Shown: piece by piece, positions 7,011 through 15,456 of the stretch | How the letters are laid out: each line of letters starts with the position of its first letter | Numbering within the stretch: the stretch's first letter is position 1 | Assembly (NCBI RefSeq): GCF_001042485.2 | Contig: NZ_LBMN02000012.1 | Coordinates: forward strand, 372,001 to 436,000 | DNA length: 64,000 nt | Reading direction: 5' to 3' | DNA from: Bacillus paralicheniformis | GTDB taxonomy: Bacteria; Bacillota; Bacilli; Bacillales; Bacillaceae | Program-made: the position numbers and the translations under genes | The notes under the pieces: generated by a model | Seen by the model: the letters and a program-made list of their open reading frames with translations, nothing else | Database searches by the model: none | Told to the model about the DNA's origin: nothing

Positions 7011-7553
7011 ATGCATCCAAATCAATACCCATATTATATTCCTTTTTCTTATAACCCGGTTTGGTTTCACGAATCAGACTATGCAGGCGCTTTTCGAACA
7101 CCCGGCAGCGAAGAACGCATCGTATTAAGAGATTATGGACAAAAGCCGTTTGCCGCTAATATCAACGAAGCGGCAAAACAGAACAAAACGTTTCGGACCG
7201 CTTTATGGACAGGAAGACATTTGCAAGTTACCCTGATGAGCCTCAACCCCGGCGAAGACATCGGATTGGAAATGCACCCTCACGTTGACCAGTTCCTTCG
7301 TGTTGAACAAGGCAGGGGAATCGTTCAAATGGGGCCGAGCAAACATCATTTGCAATTTAAAAGAAATGTTTACGATGACACCGCTATCGTCGTCCCTGCC
7401 GGAACATGGCACAATCTCACCAATACAGGCAATACTCCGCTGAAACTATATTCAATCTATGCTCCGCCCAACCATCCATTCGGCACCGTCCATCGAACGA
7501 AAGCCGATGCGCTGGCCGCAGAAGACCGCCGCGGTCACGGCCAATATTTTTGA
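7011..7553 (+). CDS. cupin-domain protein
   Basis: The 180-residue protein carries one cupin barrel (about residues 60-160). Motif 1 is MHPHVDQFLRVEQG and motif 2 is VVPAGTWHNLTNTG, so two or three histidine metal ligands are present, although the usual glutamate of motif 1 is not obvious. The N-terminus (MHPNQYPYYIPFSYNP) is rich in Tyr and Pro, as seen in some spore-associated proteins. No reaction can be assigned. GAAGGGA precedes ATG 7011. The upstream region has an inverted repeat CATATG-N7-CATATG (6957-6975). The gene is followed by a strong terminator and is a single-gene unit. Confidence 0.8.
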   Translation: MHPNQYPYYIPFSYNPVWFHESDYAGAFRTPGSEERIVLRDYGQKPFAANINEAAKQNKTFRTALWTGRHLQVTLMSLNPGEDIGLEMHPHVDQFLRVEQGRGIVQMGPSKHHLQFKRNVYDDTAIVVPAGTWHNLTNTGNTPLKLYSIYAPPNHPFGTVHRTKADALAAEDRRGHGQYF

Positions 7554-7599
7554 CAGACGATAAAAACAGCTGATAATGAAGGATATCCTCTAATCAAAT

Positions 7600-7647
7600 A
7601 GCCTTTTAGCATATAATAAAGATCTGATATGCTTAAAGGCTTATTTT
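7600..7647 (+). terminator. terminator after the cupin gene
   Basis: The 15-nt arms at 7600-7614 and 7627-7641 (AGCCTTTTAGCATAT with ATATGCTTAAAGGCT) pair with one mismatch and are followed by TATTTT. Confidence 0.7.
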
Positions 7648-7768
7648 GCTGCTGTGCTTTATATTTCGGCCGTTCAGTCGTTAAAATCGCGATGAAGATT
7701 AGTTTTTTTGAACGTGTTCAGTTATTATATAGGATAGATGATTTTAAAGGTAAGAAATTGGAGGAAAA

Positions 7769-7789
7769 ATGAGCCGTGGGCATATTTAG
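7769..7789 (+). CDS. possible six-codon ORF upstream of sigM
   Basis: A strong GGAGG (7760-7764) precedes an ATG opening the frame M-S-R-G-H-I-stop. It ends at the -35 of the autoregulatory sigM promoter. It would be translated only from the upstream promoter region (a possible TTGAAC near 7710 with TAGGAT about 16 nt later). It may be chance. Confidence 0.22.
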   Translation: MSRGHI

Positions 7790-7816
7790 TGCAACTTCAA
7801 ACCTTTCTTATGCGTT
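7790..7816 (+). promoter_or_regulatory. sigma-M autoregulatory promoter
   Basis: TGCAAC (7790-7795), 17 bp, CGTT (7813-7816) fits the ECF sigma-M pattern (TGAAAC-like -35 and CGT -10). It is at the position of the known autoregulatory promoter of B. subtilis sigM. Confidence 0.75.
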
Positions 7817-7841
7817 TATAACATAGAGGGGAGAAAAGGCA

Positions 7842-8333
7842 GTGACTATCGACGAAATTTACCAAATGTATATGAATGATGTTTACAGGTTCCTGCTCTC
7901 CATGACGAAAGATAAACATCTAGCAGAGGATTTGCTTCAGGAAACCTTTATGAGAGCTTACATACACATCCATTCTTACGACCACAGCAAAGTGAAGCCA
8001 TGGCTTTTTCAAGTGGCACGCAATGCGTTTATCGACTATGTCAGAAAGCATAAAAAGGAAGTGACGATTTCTGACGACATGATCGGAAACCTGTTTCAAA
8101 ACGCGGTGCAAAGCCCTGCTCACCAGGTCGAAATCAAGGAAGTGTTAACCTTATATATGAACCAGCTCCCCGATAACTACCGGGAAGCGCTTACGCTGTA
8201 CTATTTAAAAGAAATGAACTACAAGGAAGCGTCAAGCTTGATGAATATCTCAGAGGCTAATTTTAAAAGTGTTTTATTTCGTGCCAGACAGCGGCTGAAA
8301 GCACTTTACAACAGAGGTGTTAACGATGAATGA
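7842..8333 (+). CDS. sigM: ECF sigma factor SigM
   Basis: The 163-residue protein has ECF sigma region 2 (about 8-75, including AEDLLQETFMRAY and KPWLFQVARNAFIDYVRKHK) and region 4 (about 110-158, NYREALTLYYLKEMNYKEAS). Sigma-M controls cell-wall synthesis and envelope stress genes in Bacillus. It starts with GTG 7842 behind GAGGGGAGAAAAGG. Its stop overlaps the start of yhdL by 8 nt, and yhdK follows, so sigma factor and anti-sigma complex are made from one operon under its own promoter. Confidence 0.96.
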   Translation: MTIDEIYQMYMNDVYRFLLSMTKDKHLAEDLLQETFMRAYIHIHSYDHSKVKPWLFQVARNAFIDYVRKHKKEVTISDDMIGNLFQNAVQSPAHQVEIKEVLTLYMNQLPDNYREALTLYYLKEMNYKEASSLMNISEANFKSVLFRARQRLKALYNRGVNDE

Positions 8334-9396
8334 AGATTTTAAAAAACGTTGGGAAAAATATAAAAACGGCGAACTTTCCGAATCGGAAATGCTCCGGGTC
8401 GAAGAAGAGCTTGAACAGCTTGAAGAATACCAGGACATGCTGGAACAGGAAATGAAAGACGAAGACTGGGATTTGGCGATCAGTCCTGAAAAGCAAAAAG
8501 CGATTTTAAGATACGGAAAAAATAAATCATATATGCGGATTTCCACCCTTGCTGTTATTTCTACGCTTATTATTCTGCCGATCTGCACACTCGGCAGCTA
8601 TCTATACTACGGGTTGGGCGGGCATGAAAGCAAAGGGAATGAACTGGTGCAAACCGCTTCAATGACAGTTGCCGTCACAAACCCGAATATTCAAGTCGAT
8701 ACTGAAGCCCTTGTCAACAAAGTAAAACTCTTTGGAATCGAAACACAGTTCCCGTTAAAGAAGCAAATCGGAAACGTCACAAAAGTAGTTGGAAATGAAG
8801 AAGTGGAAATGTTCTTCGATCAGCTGAAGTCTCCGCAGATTCATCAATACAATCAGGAGCTTTCAAAAGAAGAACGTCATTTTGTCTACCCTGACGGCAT
8901 CAAAGAAAAATCAGTGTCCAAAGCCGAGTCGATTTTAAAACAGCTGCCTGACGGAACCGTAACCGAAGCTTTCCTTTCCTTTGAAAAAGCATACCCGACA
9001 AAGGAGCTGTATGAAAAATTAAAAGGCTATGATATTCGCGTTCTGTGGAATGCGATTGAAACAGAGGGCGATTTAAAAGAGCATCCATACGCAGAGCCGA
9101 TCGGATTTCCCGGAAAAGATTCAAACCGGATTTTTGAAATTCAGCAACCTGCCGAAAACGATGACGAACAGTTTAAAGCGGCGCTTTCCTACATGATCAA
9201 GAACAAGCATTGGGCTGAAACCATTTCAGGCAGGAAAGACCTGAAGCTTTCCAAACGGCTTGACTATGTGGAACAGAATGGTGTGAACGTGTATGGAGCC
9301 GTCATTACCGGACCGTCAAAAGAGGTTGAACGGCTGATCAAAAAAGGGCCTGTCAAAGCAGCTAAAGTAGGTGAGGTGGAATTATGGAACTGGTAA
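8326..9396 (+). CDS. yhdL: anti-sigma-M factor YhdL
   Basis: The 356-residue membrane protein has a cytoplasmic N-terminal segment (about 1-68, acidic, with KQKAILRYGKNKSY before the helix), one membrane helix (about 70-95) and a large extracytoplasmic domain. With YhdK it holds sigma-M inactive at the membrane. ATG 8326 is chosen because GAGGTG lies 7 nt upstream and the B. subtilis protein begins at the same place; a frame extension to 8317 is not needed. It overlaps sigM by 8 nt and yhdK by 13 nt, implying translational coupling. Confidence 0.95.
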   Translation: MNEDFKKRWEKYKNGELSESEMLRVEEELEQLEEYQDMLEQEMKDEDWDLAISPEKQKAILRYGKNKSYMRISTLAVISTLIILPICTLGSYLYYGLGGHESKGNELVQTASMTVAVTNPNIQVDTEALVNKVKLFGIETQFPLKKQIGNVTKVVGNEEVEMFFDQLKSPQIHQYNQELSKEERHFVYPDGIKEKSVSKAESILKQLPDGTVTEAFLSFEKAYPTKELYEKLKGYDIRVLWNAIETEGDLKEHPYAEPIGFPGKDSNRIFEIQQPAENDDEQFKAALSYMIKNKHWAETISGRKDLKLSKRLDYVEQNGVNVYGAVITGPSKEVERLIKKGPVKAAKVGEVELWNW

Positions 9397-9674
9397 GAAT
9401 CTTTAAGGAGCACAACGTATTTGGATGGGTGTCTGTCGGCACGGCCATTCTGTCCCTGTTCGTCTTAAACTTGGCCATTTTAAGCGACACGATTGCATAT
9501 TCGTATAAGATGCTTCCTTTTGCGATGGCCGCCGTTCCGCTCGGAATTATCGAGCTGTTCATAAAAAAAGGACGGACCGGTCTCGGATTTCTCGGCGTCG
9601 TCCTGAACATTTTCATTCTCGTTTGCGTATGGACCATCGTCTCCATCGATACGAATCTGCAGCTCGGCTTTTAA
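9384..9674 (+). CDS. yhdK: anti-sigma-M accessory membrane protein YhdK
   Basis: The 96-residue protein has three predicted membrane helices. It matches YhdK, the partner of YhdL in repressing sigma-M. Its start overlaps the last codons of yhdL by 13 nt, with AGGTGAGG upstream of ATG 9384. It is the last gene of the operon, followed by a terminator. Confidence 0.92.
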   Translation: MELVRIFKEHNVFGWVSVGTAILSLFVLNLAILSDTIAYSYKMLPFAMAAVPLGIIELFIKKGRTGLGFLGVVLNIFILVCVWTIVSIDTNLQLGF

Positions 9675-9706
9675 TAACTCTCCGGTTATACCGGGGAGTT
9701 TTTCAT
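9674..9706. terminator. terminator between yhdK and yhdJ
   Basis: AACTCTCCGG and CCGGGGAGTT form a stem with a small loop, then TTTTTCATTT. The far side runs into the end of the convergent yhdJ. Confidence 0.7.
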
Positions 9707-10143
9707 TTCAGAGCCTTGCGAAATAGGTAGCTCGCTTTTTCATACCCCATTTTCTCTTCGTAAAAACGGTGAGCGTCTGCCCGCTGTAAGCCTGATGATA
9801 AAGCGATTGAAGCCAATCCGTTCCCTTTGGCCCACTCTTCAACAGCGCCTAAAAGCTTCTTTCCATAGCCTTTTGAACGGTGTTTTTCACACGTCACCAG
9901 GTCCGCTACCCAAACATGACGGCCTTGGTTCAAAGAAACCCTCGGCAAAAAGCCGGCCAAAGCCACCGGAATATCACCGTCATACAGCGCAAATAACGTA
10001 TACCTTTCAGCCTCCCGCGCTTCTTTGACGAGCTCCAAAAAAGACGTTTCATCCAAATGGGGGCGGAGCTGTCTCATAATCGGATAGACTTCCTTGAGCT
10101 CTGTTTCACAATGCAATTCCCTACAATCGAGCAACATCGTCAT
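9703..10143 (-). CDS. yhdJ: GNAT-family N-acetyltransferase YhdJ
   Basis: The 146-residue protein is a single GNAT domain. The acetyl-CoA-binding motif is visible as HRSKGYGKKLLGAVEEWA (about 90-108), followed by LSSGLQRADAHRFYEEKMGYEK, the typical motif B with the conserved tyrosine. The acetyl acceptor is unknown. It is close to B. subtilis YhdJ in length and sequence and is divergent from the MocR regulator yhdI. That arrangement, common for MocR regulators, makes yhdJ a candidate target of YhdI. Confidence 0.9.
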   Translation of the reverse strand: MTMLLDCRELHCETELKEVYPIMRQLRPHLDETSFLELVKEAREAERYTLFALYDGDIPVALAGFLPRVSLNQGRHVWVADLVTCEKHRSKGYGKKLLGAVEEWAKGNGLASIALSSGLQRADAHRFYEEKMGYEKASYLFRKALK

Positions 10144-10249
10144 TCCCTTCTGTTGGTTATGAAACTACTTTAACCCGGAAACTGACCTTTTTAAAATGGC
10201 CAGTTTTGATAAAATAATACATACCAGATGAATTGAAAGGGATGATTGA

Positions 10250-11659
10250 ATGGATATAACCCCCTTTTTAAGCCGCAGCGGCAGCGAGCCGCTTTATCAG
10301 CAGCTGTACGCGTTTTTCAAACGAAGCATTCATTCGGGACACATAAAGCCTGGAACAAAGCTTCCCTCCAAACGAATGCTTGCCAAACATTTAAATATCA
10401 GCCTGACAACCGTTGAACACGCGTATGAACAGCTGGCTGCAGAAGGATATCTGCTCAGCAAGCCTAGAAAGGGCTGGTATGCGGCCGAAGCGGAAGGAGA
10501 CTTTGCACAGGCTGCACCTCCTCCTGCCGAAAAAGAAATGGAAGAACATGAGACGGCGGCGGACATGATCGATTTTCACCACGGCCATGTAGACCTCGCG
10601 TCATTTCCCGTTTCCCTATGGAAAAAAACGCTCGCCAAAACCTTTGATGAATCAGGGCACGGACTTTTTCAAAGCGGCCCCACGGCCGGAGATCTTCCGC
10701 TGCGGAAAATGATTGCGGTTTACCTCAGAGAATCGCGCGGCGTGGTCTGTTCACCCGAGCAAATCATCATCGGAGCCGGCACACCGGTTTTGCTGCAGTT
10801 GCTGTGCCATCTGTTTCCTAAAGGCACAACCGTCGGTTTTGAAGATCCCGGATTTCATCGCTCGAAAACGGTCCTGAAAACCGGCGGCTTCAATGTGATG
10901 CCTATAGCAGTCGACGAGAGCGGGATTTCCGTGCAAGATCTTGAACAATATCAGCCGCAGCTCGCATACACCACCCCGTCCCATCAGTTTCCGCTCGGAA
11001 TGATCATGCCGGTCGGCCGCAGGCTGCAATTGCTTGACTGGGCAGCATCGACCGGAGCTTATATCATCGAAGACGATTATGACGGGGAATTCCGCTATGC
11101 AGGACAGCCGATTCCTTCCCTTCAGGGACTTGACCGGAACCACCGGGTCATCTATTTAGGAACCTTTTCAAAATCGCTGATTCCCTCCCTCAGGATCAGC
11201 TATATGGTTCTCCCCTTTCCGCTCGTCCAAGAAGGGCTCAACATGGCATCCTTATTTAAACAAACGGTTTCCCGCCATGTACAGCATGCCATTGCTTTTT
11301 TTATGAAAAACGGGGATTATCAAAGGCACTTGAACCGAATGAGAACACTCTACCGAAAAAAGCGAAAAACGCTCCTTGATGCCATCAAGCGTGAATTTGG
11401 CGATCATGCCGCAGTCAGAGGAGAGAACGCCGGCCTTCACATCATCCTTGAGGTGAAAGACGCCCCGAGCGAAGAGTGGCTGACCCGGAAAGCGCTGGAA
11501 CAAGGGGTCAAAGTATATCCAGCCTCAGTCTCGTATGTGACTCCTCCTGAAACCCACGCGGTGCTCCTCGGGTTTGGCGGACTTTCTGAAAAAAGCATCG
11601 CAGACGGCATCAAAAAGCTGAAGACAGCATGGTTGAACGGTGGACAGTCTCGGGAATGA
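10250..11659 (+). CDS. yhdI: MocR-type regulator YhdI (GntR HTH fused to aminotransferase)
   Basis: The 469-residue protein has an N-terminal GntR winged helix (about 10-78, with [17 protein letters not shown]), an acidic linker (80-105) and a fold-type I aminotransferase-like domain (110-465). The PLP lysine is K308 in [12 protein letters not shown] and the PLP-ring aspartate lies in IEDDYDGEF. MocR proteins sense an amino-compound through the PLP domain. AAAGGGATGATTGA precedes ATG 10250. It is divergent from yhdJ with about 105 bp between. Confidence 0.93.
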   Translation: MDITPFLSRSGSEPLYQQLYAFFKRSIHSGHIKPGTKLPSKRMLAKHLNISLTTVEHAYEQLAAEGYLLSKPRKGWYAAEAEGDFAQAAPPPAEKEMEEHETAADMIDFHHGHVDLASFPVSLWKKTLAKTFDESGHGLFQSGPTAGDLPLRKMIAVYLRESRGVVCSPEQIIIGAGTPVLLQLLCHLFPKGTTVGFEDPGFHRSKTVLKTGGFNVMPIAVDESGISVQDLEQYQPQLAYTTPSHQFPLGMIMPVGRRLQLLDWAASTGAYIIEDDYDGEFRYAGQPIPSLQGLDRNHRVIYLGTFSKSLIPSLRISYMVLPFPLVQEGLNMASLFKQTVSRHVQHAIAFFMKNGDYQRHLNRMRTLYRKKRKTLLDAIKREFGDHAAVRGENAGLHIILEVKDAPSEEWLTRKALEQGVKVYPASVSYVTPPETHAVLLGFGGLSEKSIADGIKKLKTAWLNGGQSRE

Positions 11660-11736
11660 CCCTGCACAATCGGGCACGGAAAGTCGGATGTGGGGATTCT
11701 GCTCCTGCTATTCTTGTAAACATAGGAGGTCATCAA

Positions 11737-12624
11737 ATGGATTTGCTGAAGAACATGAATCAAGCCATGGCGTATATTGAAGAACACTTGGCGGACAGTA
11801 TCGACTTTCAAACGCTTGCGAAGCTTTCTTACTGCTCTGAATATCATTTTAAAAGGATGTTTTCTTTTCTTGCCGGGGTTTCGCTGTCCGAATACATCCG
11901 CCGCAGGCGGCTTACCCTTGCAGCGTTTGAACTGAAGAACACGAATCGAAAAGTGATCGATATTGCGGTGAAATACGGCTATCACTCGCCGGATGCTTTT
12001 ACGCGCGCATTTCAAAAGCTGCACGGCATCACGCCGACAGAGGCAAGGCACGATATCAGCACACTGAAAGCATATCCTCCGATGACCTTCCAGTTAACAA
12101 TTAGAGGAGGAAACGAAATGAACTACCGTATTGTAGAAAAGAAGGCATTTCGGATCGTCGGAATCAAAAAAAGGGTCCCTGTCGTCTTTCACGGAATCAA
12201 TCCGGAAATCGCCTCGATGTGGAAAGCTTTAAGCAGTGAAAACATCGCTGAATTAAAAGAGCTGTCAAATGTCGAGCCGCTTGGACTGATTCAAGCATCA
12301 GGGAACTTTTCCGAAGGCCGGATGGAAGAGAAGGGAGAACTTGACCATTATATCGGTGCAGCGACAACGAAGGAATGCCCGGACCGATATGAACAGCTTG
12401 AAGTTCCCGCCTCGACATGGGCTGTCTTTGAAGCGGCCGGTCCGTTTCCGGACACCCTTCAAAATGTCTGGGGACGCATTTATGCTGAATGGTTCCCGTC
12501 TTCACATTACGAGCAAACGAAAGGGCCGGAAATCCTCTGGAATCAGGATCAGGATATCAGCTCCCCAACGTTTAAAAGCGAAATATGGATACCGGTTCAA
12601 AAAAGAACAGCATGTAAGGATTAA
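11737..12624 (+). CDS. AraC-family regulator with GyrI-like ligand domain
   Basis: The 295-residue protein has two AraC helix-turn-helix motifs (about 8-105, with [17 protein letters not shown] and [17 protein letters not shown]) and a C-terminal GyrI-like/SOUL small-molecule binding domain (about 125-290). Regulators of this build often respond to drugs or other hydrophobic effectors. ATG 11737 is chosen for the perfect TAGGAGGT 6 nt upstream; the open frame extends to 11629 inside yhdI but without a start signal. The target is unknown. It borders the relic island to the right. Confidence 0.87.
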   Translation: MDLLKNMNQAMAYIEEHLADSIDFQTLAKLSYCSEYHFKRMFSFLAGVSLSEYIRRRRLTLAAFELKNTNRKVIDIAVKYGYHSPDAFTRAFQKLHGITPTEARHDISTLKAYPPMTFQLTIRGGNEMNYRIVEKKAFRIVGIKKRVPVVFHGINPEIASMWKALSSENIAELKELSNVEPLGLIQASGNFSEGRMEEKGELDHYIGAATTKECPDRYEQLEVPASTWAVFEAAGPFPDTLQNVWGRIYAEWFPSSHYEQTKGPEILWNQDQDISSPTFKSEIWIPVQKRTACKD

Positions 12625-12904
12625 AGAAAAAAACAAAAGCTCAAGATATCAGTTCTTTTATGCTTCACTTTTCCACCGCGTGCAGCAGTCAAAATATCGC
12701 TTCAGAAGAAAAAGAGACAATGACGCTGAGAGTGACGATATAACATTGAAGAAAATGACGTAAAATACCCAGCCTTGAAGAATTTGCACAGGCGTACAAT
12801 AAAGTAGTACAAGACTTTGAAAAACGATGAAGAGAGATTAATGAGGGTGGGAATTACTCTGTTCATCTGGCTAATATTCCAGAAACAAAATAATAATAAA
12901 AAAT

Positions 12905-12953
12905 CGAACCGTTAATATGAGAAACAACCAAGCACATTCATATTGACGGTTCG
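12905..12953 (-). terminator. long inverted repeat, probable minus-strand terminator
   Basis: Arms of 16 nt (12905-12920 and 12938-12953, CGAACCGTTAATATGA with TCATATTGACGGTTCG) pair with one mismatch. On the minus strand the repeat is followed by ATTTTTTATTATTATTTT, so it would stop transcription leftwards. Confidence 0.55.
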
Positions 12954-13136
12954 CTTCCTCAACAATTTTACACCCGTTTGTATAGTCTCCTGGGATTTTT
13001 TGAATCCCTATCTAAAAGAAGTCAAGAACAGAGTGATAAAAAATATGAGTTTATATGGTGGATTGCAACACTCTTCATGCTTCCAGTGATGATTCTTAAT
13101 ACTGTCTTTTTAAAAATTGACCCGTTTTGGCGGTAA
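12921..13136 (+). pseudogene. C-terminal fragment of an unknown membrane-anchored protein
   Basis: A stop-free frame ends at TAA 13134-13136 and reads like real protein: a polar helix with SKRSQEQSDKKYEF, then a hydrophobic helix IWWIATLFMLPVMILNTVF and the end LKIDPFWR. There is no start codon or Shine-Dalgarno at its beginning, so it is probably the remains of a longer gene. I do not recognise the family. Confidence 0.4.
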
Positions 13137-13206
13137 CTGGAAAAACAGTAAACCTGGTGAACCGATAAAATCTATTAAAGATTTCTAAGGAATGGAGTGA
13201 AAATTT

Positions 13207-13551
13207 ATGAGCTCAAATAGAATTGATGTAAAAATACTTAATGCTGAAAATATAAATAGCCTTATATCAATAATTAGAAAATACGGTGGAGAGCCGATTA
13301 GCGAGATAAAAAAGAATATAAGCGAAGGCCATTCTATATTAACTTGTTATTATGTTGATGATCCGAATAAACTAACCTCTCTGTTAAGTGTCATCGAAGC
13401 ATTAGAACAAAAAGGAGCCAAGTTGGAAATAATACAAAAAATCCGGAATTCAAGTAGAGTTATAGACTCTAATATTATTAAGAACTTGATCGACAGAGAC
13501 AGACTGATAGCAGAACAAATACAGGAATATGACGATAATCTGTCGGATTAA
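13207..13551 (+). CDS. hypothetical protein, 114 residues
   Basis: The frame starts at ATG 13207 behind AAGGAATGGAGTGAAAATTT. The product is soluble, helical and charged (pI near neutral), without signal peptide or membrane segment, and has no family I recognise. Codon use is AT-rich compared with the core genes around it, as for the rest of the island. It follows the fragment at 12921-13136 and ends before a GGCCCTC terminator. A role as a small immunity or regulatory protein is possible but unsupported. Confidence 0.6.
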   Translation: MSSNRIDVKILNAENINSLISIIRKYGGEPISEIKKNISEGHSILTCYYVDDPNKLTSLLSVIEALEQKGAKLEIIQKIRNSSRVIDSNIIKNLIDRDRLIAEQIQEYDDNLSD

Positions 13552-13597
13552 TAATACCTGATAAAGCCATGAGAATTTAAAGTAAAAAAATGAAATC

Positions 13598-13622
13598 GGC
13601 CCTCAACAGAGGGCCTTTTCTT
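13598..13622. terminator. terminator, first copy of the GGCCCTC hairpin
   Basis: GGCCCTC and GAGGGCC form a 7-bp stem with a 4-nt loop followed by TTTTCTTT. A near-identical hairpin stands at 14580-14604. On the minus strand each follows the 3' end of an endolysin-like frame. Confidence 0.75.
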
Positions 13623-13624
13623 TA

Positions 13625-13654
13625 TTACTTCAGCAACGATTCAAGTTTCGCCTT
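13625..13654 (-). pseudogene. last codons of a second endolysin-like gene
   Basis: The minus-strand frame KAKLESLLK-stop, directly ahead of a GGCCCTC hairpin, mirrors the end of the endolysin relic at 14605 (KAKIEKLMK-stop, then the same hairpin). An in-frame stop lies just upstream, so only about nine codons remain. It suggests that the 3' end of an endolysin gene once existed twice here. Confidence 0.4.
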
Positions 13655-13680
13655 TTAGAAGGTCTTAACAGATTTTAAAA

Positions 13681-14187
13681 TTATCTTGGCGTCCTAAACC
13701 ACTTATAATCATATCCGACTTGTTTTGAATACTTACTGTCTTTGTATACATACAATTCAATGATCGTATATCTATATTTTTTATCATAAGCTAAATACTG
13801 GGTGGTCGAAAAATATCGTGTTGGCTTTTTCTCAAAGAATGTTGGAAAGAATGTGTTTGCAGCTATTGCAGCCCACTTATTCCAAAGTGCTGGAAGTGAT
13901 GCGACAAATCTAGCAGCTAATTCAGAAGCCGTATCCATGTTTTTTGAACTTCCCCTAAAATGGTCAACTATTTTCCATTTACTCGAAGGTGGTACAGCTT
14001 GAATATGTACCTTCCCATTTTCATCCATGACGGAAACGCTAGATAAATCAGCCATTTGCTGCAATTCAGTTTTAACAACTGTCGATCTAAATGAATCACT
14101 TTCTTCCTCAGCTGCATGTGATGTTTGCGGAATTAATGAAGAGGCAATTAATCCAGCAGCCAACGCAGTCCCAACAATTTTTTTCAT
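13681..14187 (-). CDS. secreted hypothetical protein
   Basis: The product starts with a clear Sec signal peptide (MKKIVGTALAAGLIASSLIP, cleavage probably after SHA) and a mature part of about 140 residues that is rich in aromatic and basic residues towards its end (WFRTPR). No cysteines remain after cleavage. ATG 14187 is preferred because AAAGG lies about 12 nt upstream; ATG 14199 would add four residues but sits almost on the Shine-Dalgarno. I do not recognise the family. It is divergent from a small membrane protein gene (14312-14542). The pair resembles a secreted toxin with its immunity protein, which is only a hypothesis. Confidence 0.7.
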   Translation of the reverse strand: MKKIVGTALAAGLIASSLIPQTSHAAEEESDSFRSTVVKTELQQMADLSSVSVMDENGKVHIQAVPPSSKWKIVDHFRGSSKNMDTASELAARFVASLPALWNKWAAIAANTFFPTFFEKKPTRYFSTTQYLAYDKKYRYTIIELYVYKDSKYSKQVGYDYKWFRTPR

Positions 14188-14311
14188 TTTTTCATGCATC
14201 CTTTCATGTTATATTTGTTATGTAATTATCTGAGTTGACAGGGCGATTATACCAAATTTGTAAATTCCATCAATTGAATTTACAGAATCTTAACAAAATG
14301 GAGGGTTTCTG

Positions 14312-14542
14312 ATGAATGAAGATAAATTAAATATTTTCGAAAAAATTGTATATGGACTGGTTATTGCTTCTTTATTCGTGTGGGCATTTTCACCAGAAGC
14401 TATTAAAGGGATTATAAAGATTATTAGTTTTCTTTTGTTAACTACTGGATTCATTATTTCTGGCTTTTTGAAACGGGAAGAAAAACTTTTTATCATTATC
14501 CTTGCTATAGCTTGGATTGTAATGGTCGCCGGTATCTTTTAA
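14312..14542 (+). CDS. small hydrophobic membrane protein, 76 residues
   Basis: ATG 14312 follows a good GGAGG (14301-14305). The protein has a short charged N-terminus (MNEDKLNIFEK), then three predicted membrane helices with only a short KREEK loop between the second and third. The family is unknown. It faces away from the secreted-protein gene across a 120-bp shared promoter region. Size and topology resemble bacteriocin immunity proteins, but many small Bacillus proteins look like this. Confidence 0.65.
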   Translation: MNEDKLNIFEKIVYGLVIASLFVWAFSPEAIKGIIKIISFLLLTTGFIISGFLKREEKLFIIILAIAWIVMVAGIF

Positions 14543-14579
14543 TAGTAAATCACTCCATGGATTCCAATACTTATTGAGC

Positions 14580-14604
14580 GGCCCTCTGTCAGAGGGCCTT
14601 TTCA
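14580..14604. terminator. terminator, second copy of the GGCCCTC hairpin
   Basis: GGCCCTC (14580-14586) pairs with GAGGGCC (14592-14598), with TTTTCATT beyond. It stands between the converging ends of the small membrane protein gene and the endolysin relic. Confidence 0.75.
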
Positions 14605-15404
14605 TTATTTCATTAGCTTTTCAATTTTCGCTTTAGTCTTAGGACCGTAAATACCATCCGCAGAAAGCCCGTGCATAAGCTGGAACCGTTTGACTGCGTT
14701 CGCCGTTTTCGGCCCGTAATAACCATCTATGCCGTTATTCTTTGCTCCTTTGTCTGGATAGAAATAGAGGGCAGCTAGAGCCTCTTGAATCTGTCGGACG
14801 CCTGTCCCTTCCATCAATGGGCTTTTTACCTTATAGATGCCAGACGGCAGCGGGTAGGATGATTTTTTGCCGTTTGAGGAAGGCTTTTTCTTTTTCGCTT
14901 CAATAGCTGCGAGCGCCTTTTCGGTAGCCGGTCCGTAGATTTCATCCACCGCGCTACCCGCTTTCTTTTGCTGAGCTTTAACAGCTTGCACCGTTTCATC
15001 TCCGTAAGACTCACCAGCCCCGTATTTCGGCAGTGTAAGCCCGCGGCAATCAAACGTTTCTGCAGCGCCTTGCCCTTGGAACAGGACGACCCTTTTTTCA
15101 GGGTTGTTCCTATGGTTTTGCTTGACTGTCTCGTGGATGATGTTGTCTTTGACACAGTTTTATTTTCAAGCAGGGCATCAACTTTTTTCTGAATGTCGCC
15201 AACTGGCTTGAATCCCTAACCCAGGGAGTCGGGCAGCTTTTATTTGTCACATCATCATGCCGCGCGATCTTGTCTGTAGCACAGATCGGCGATCAATTCA
15301 GCGGCATTCTGAACCGTTTCACCGTGAATCTTGCCGTCTTTTTCGACACACGTTTCGACGCTGATAGACTTTGCATTGGCGTTCGGTTTAAGGAAACTCA
15401 CATA
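14605..15404 (-). pseudogene. phage-type N-acetylmuramoyl-L-alanine amidase, truncated and frameshifted
   Basis: Pieced together over several frames, the minus strand encodes the second half of a phage endolysin. An amidase_2 part (NANAKSISVETC, ENAAELIADLC, then RHDDVTNKSCPTPWV with the conserved His and Cys) is followed by a linker and two peptidoglycan-binding repeats (LKKGSS...ALQKRLIAAG; VRQIQEALAALYF...GYYGPKTANAVKRFQ). At least three frame changes are needed: near 15270, in an A run near 15200, and near 15040. The N-terminal third, with the first zinc ligands, is missing. It is a prophage lysis-gene relic, not a working enzyme. Confidence 0.75.
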
Positions 15405-15456
15405 TCAACTGAACATTTTTTATGATGTGCATGGTATGCGGCTTCATTTTCAAACT

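Larger units (their letters stand above)
12625..13206. other. gene-poor stretch with coding relics
   Basis: No intact gene is seen in these 580 bases. Short stop-bounded frames with coding character remain on the plus strand: 12759-12830 (ending KVVQDFEKR) and 12921-13136 (separate entry). A possible 24-codon frame 12841-12915 (MRVGITLFIWLIF...) is hydrophobic, with AGAGAG ahead. The base composition is richer in A and T than in the flanking genes. It looks like the worn left edge of an accessory insertion. Confidence 0.5.

Noticed and set aside
12341..12763. 140-residue frame overlapping the end of the AraC/GyrI gene
   Set aside because: It is out of frame with a well-supported gene over two thirds of its length, very basic, and has no start signal.
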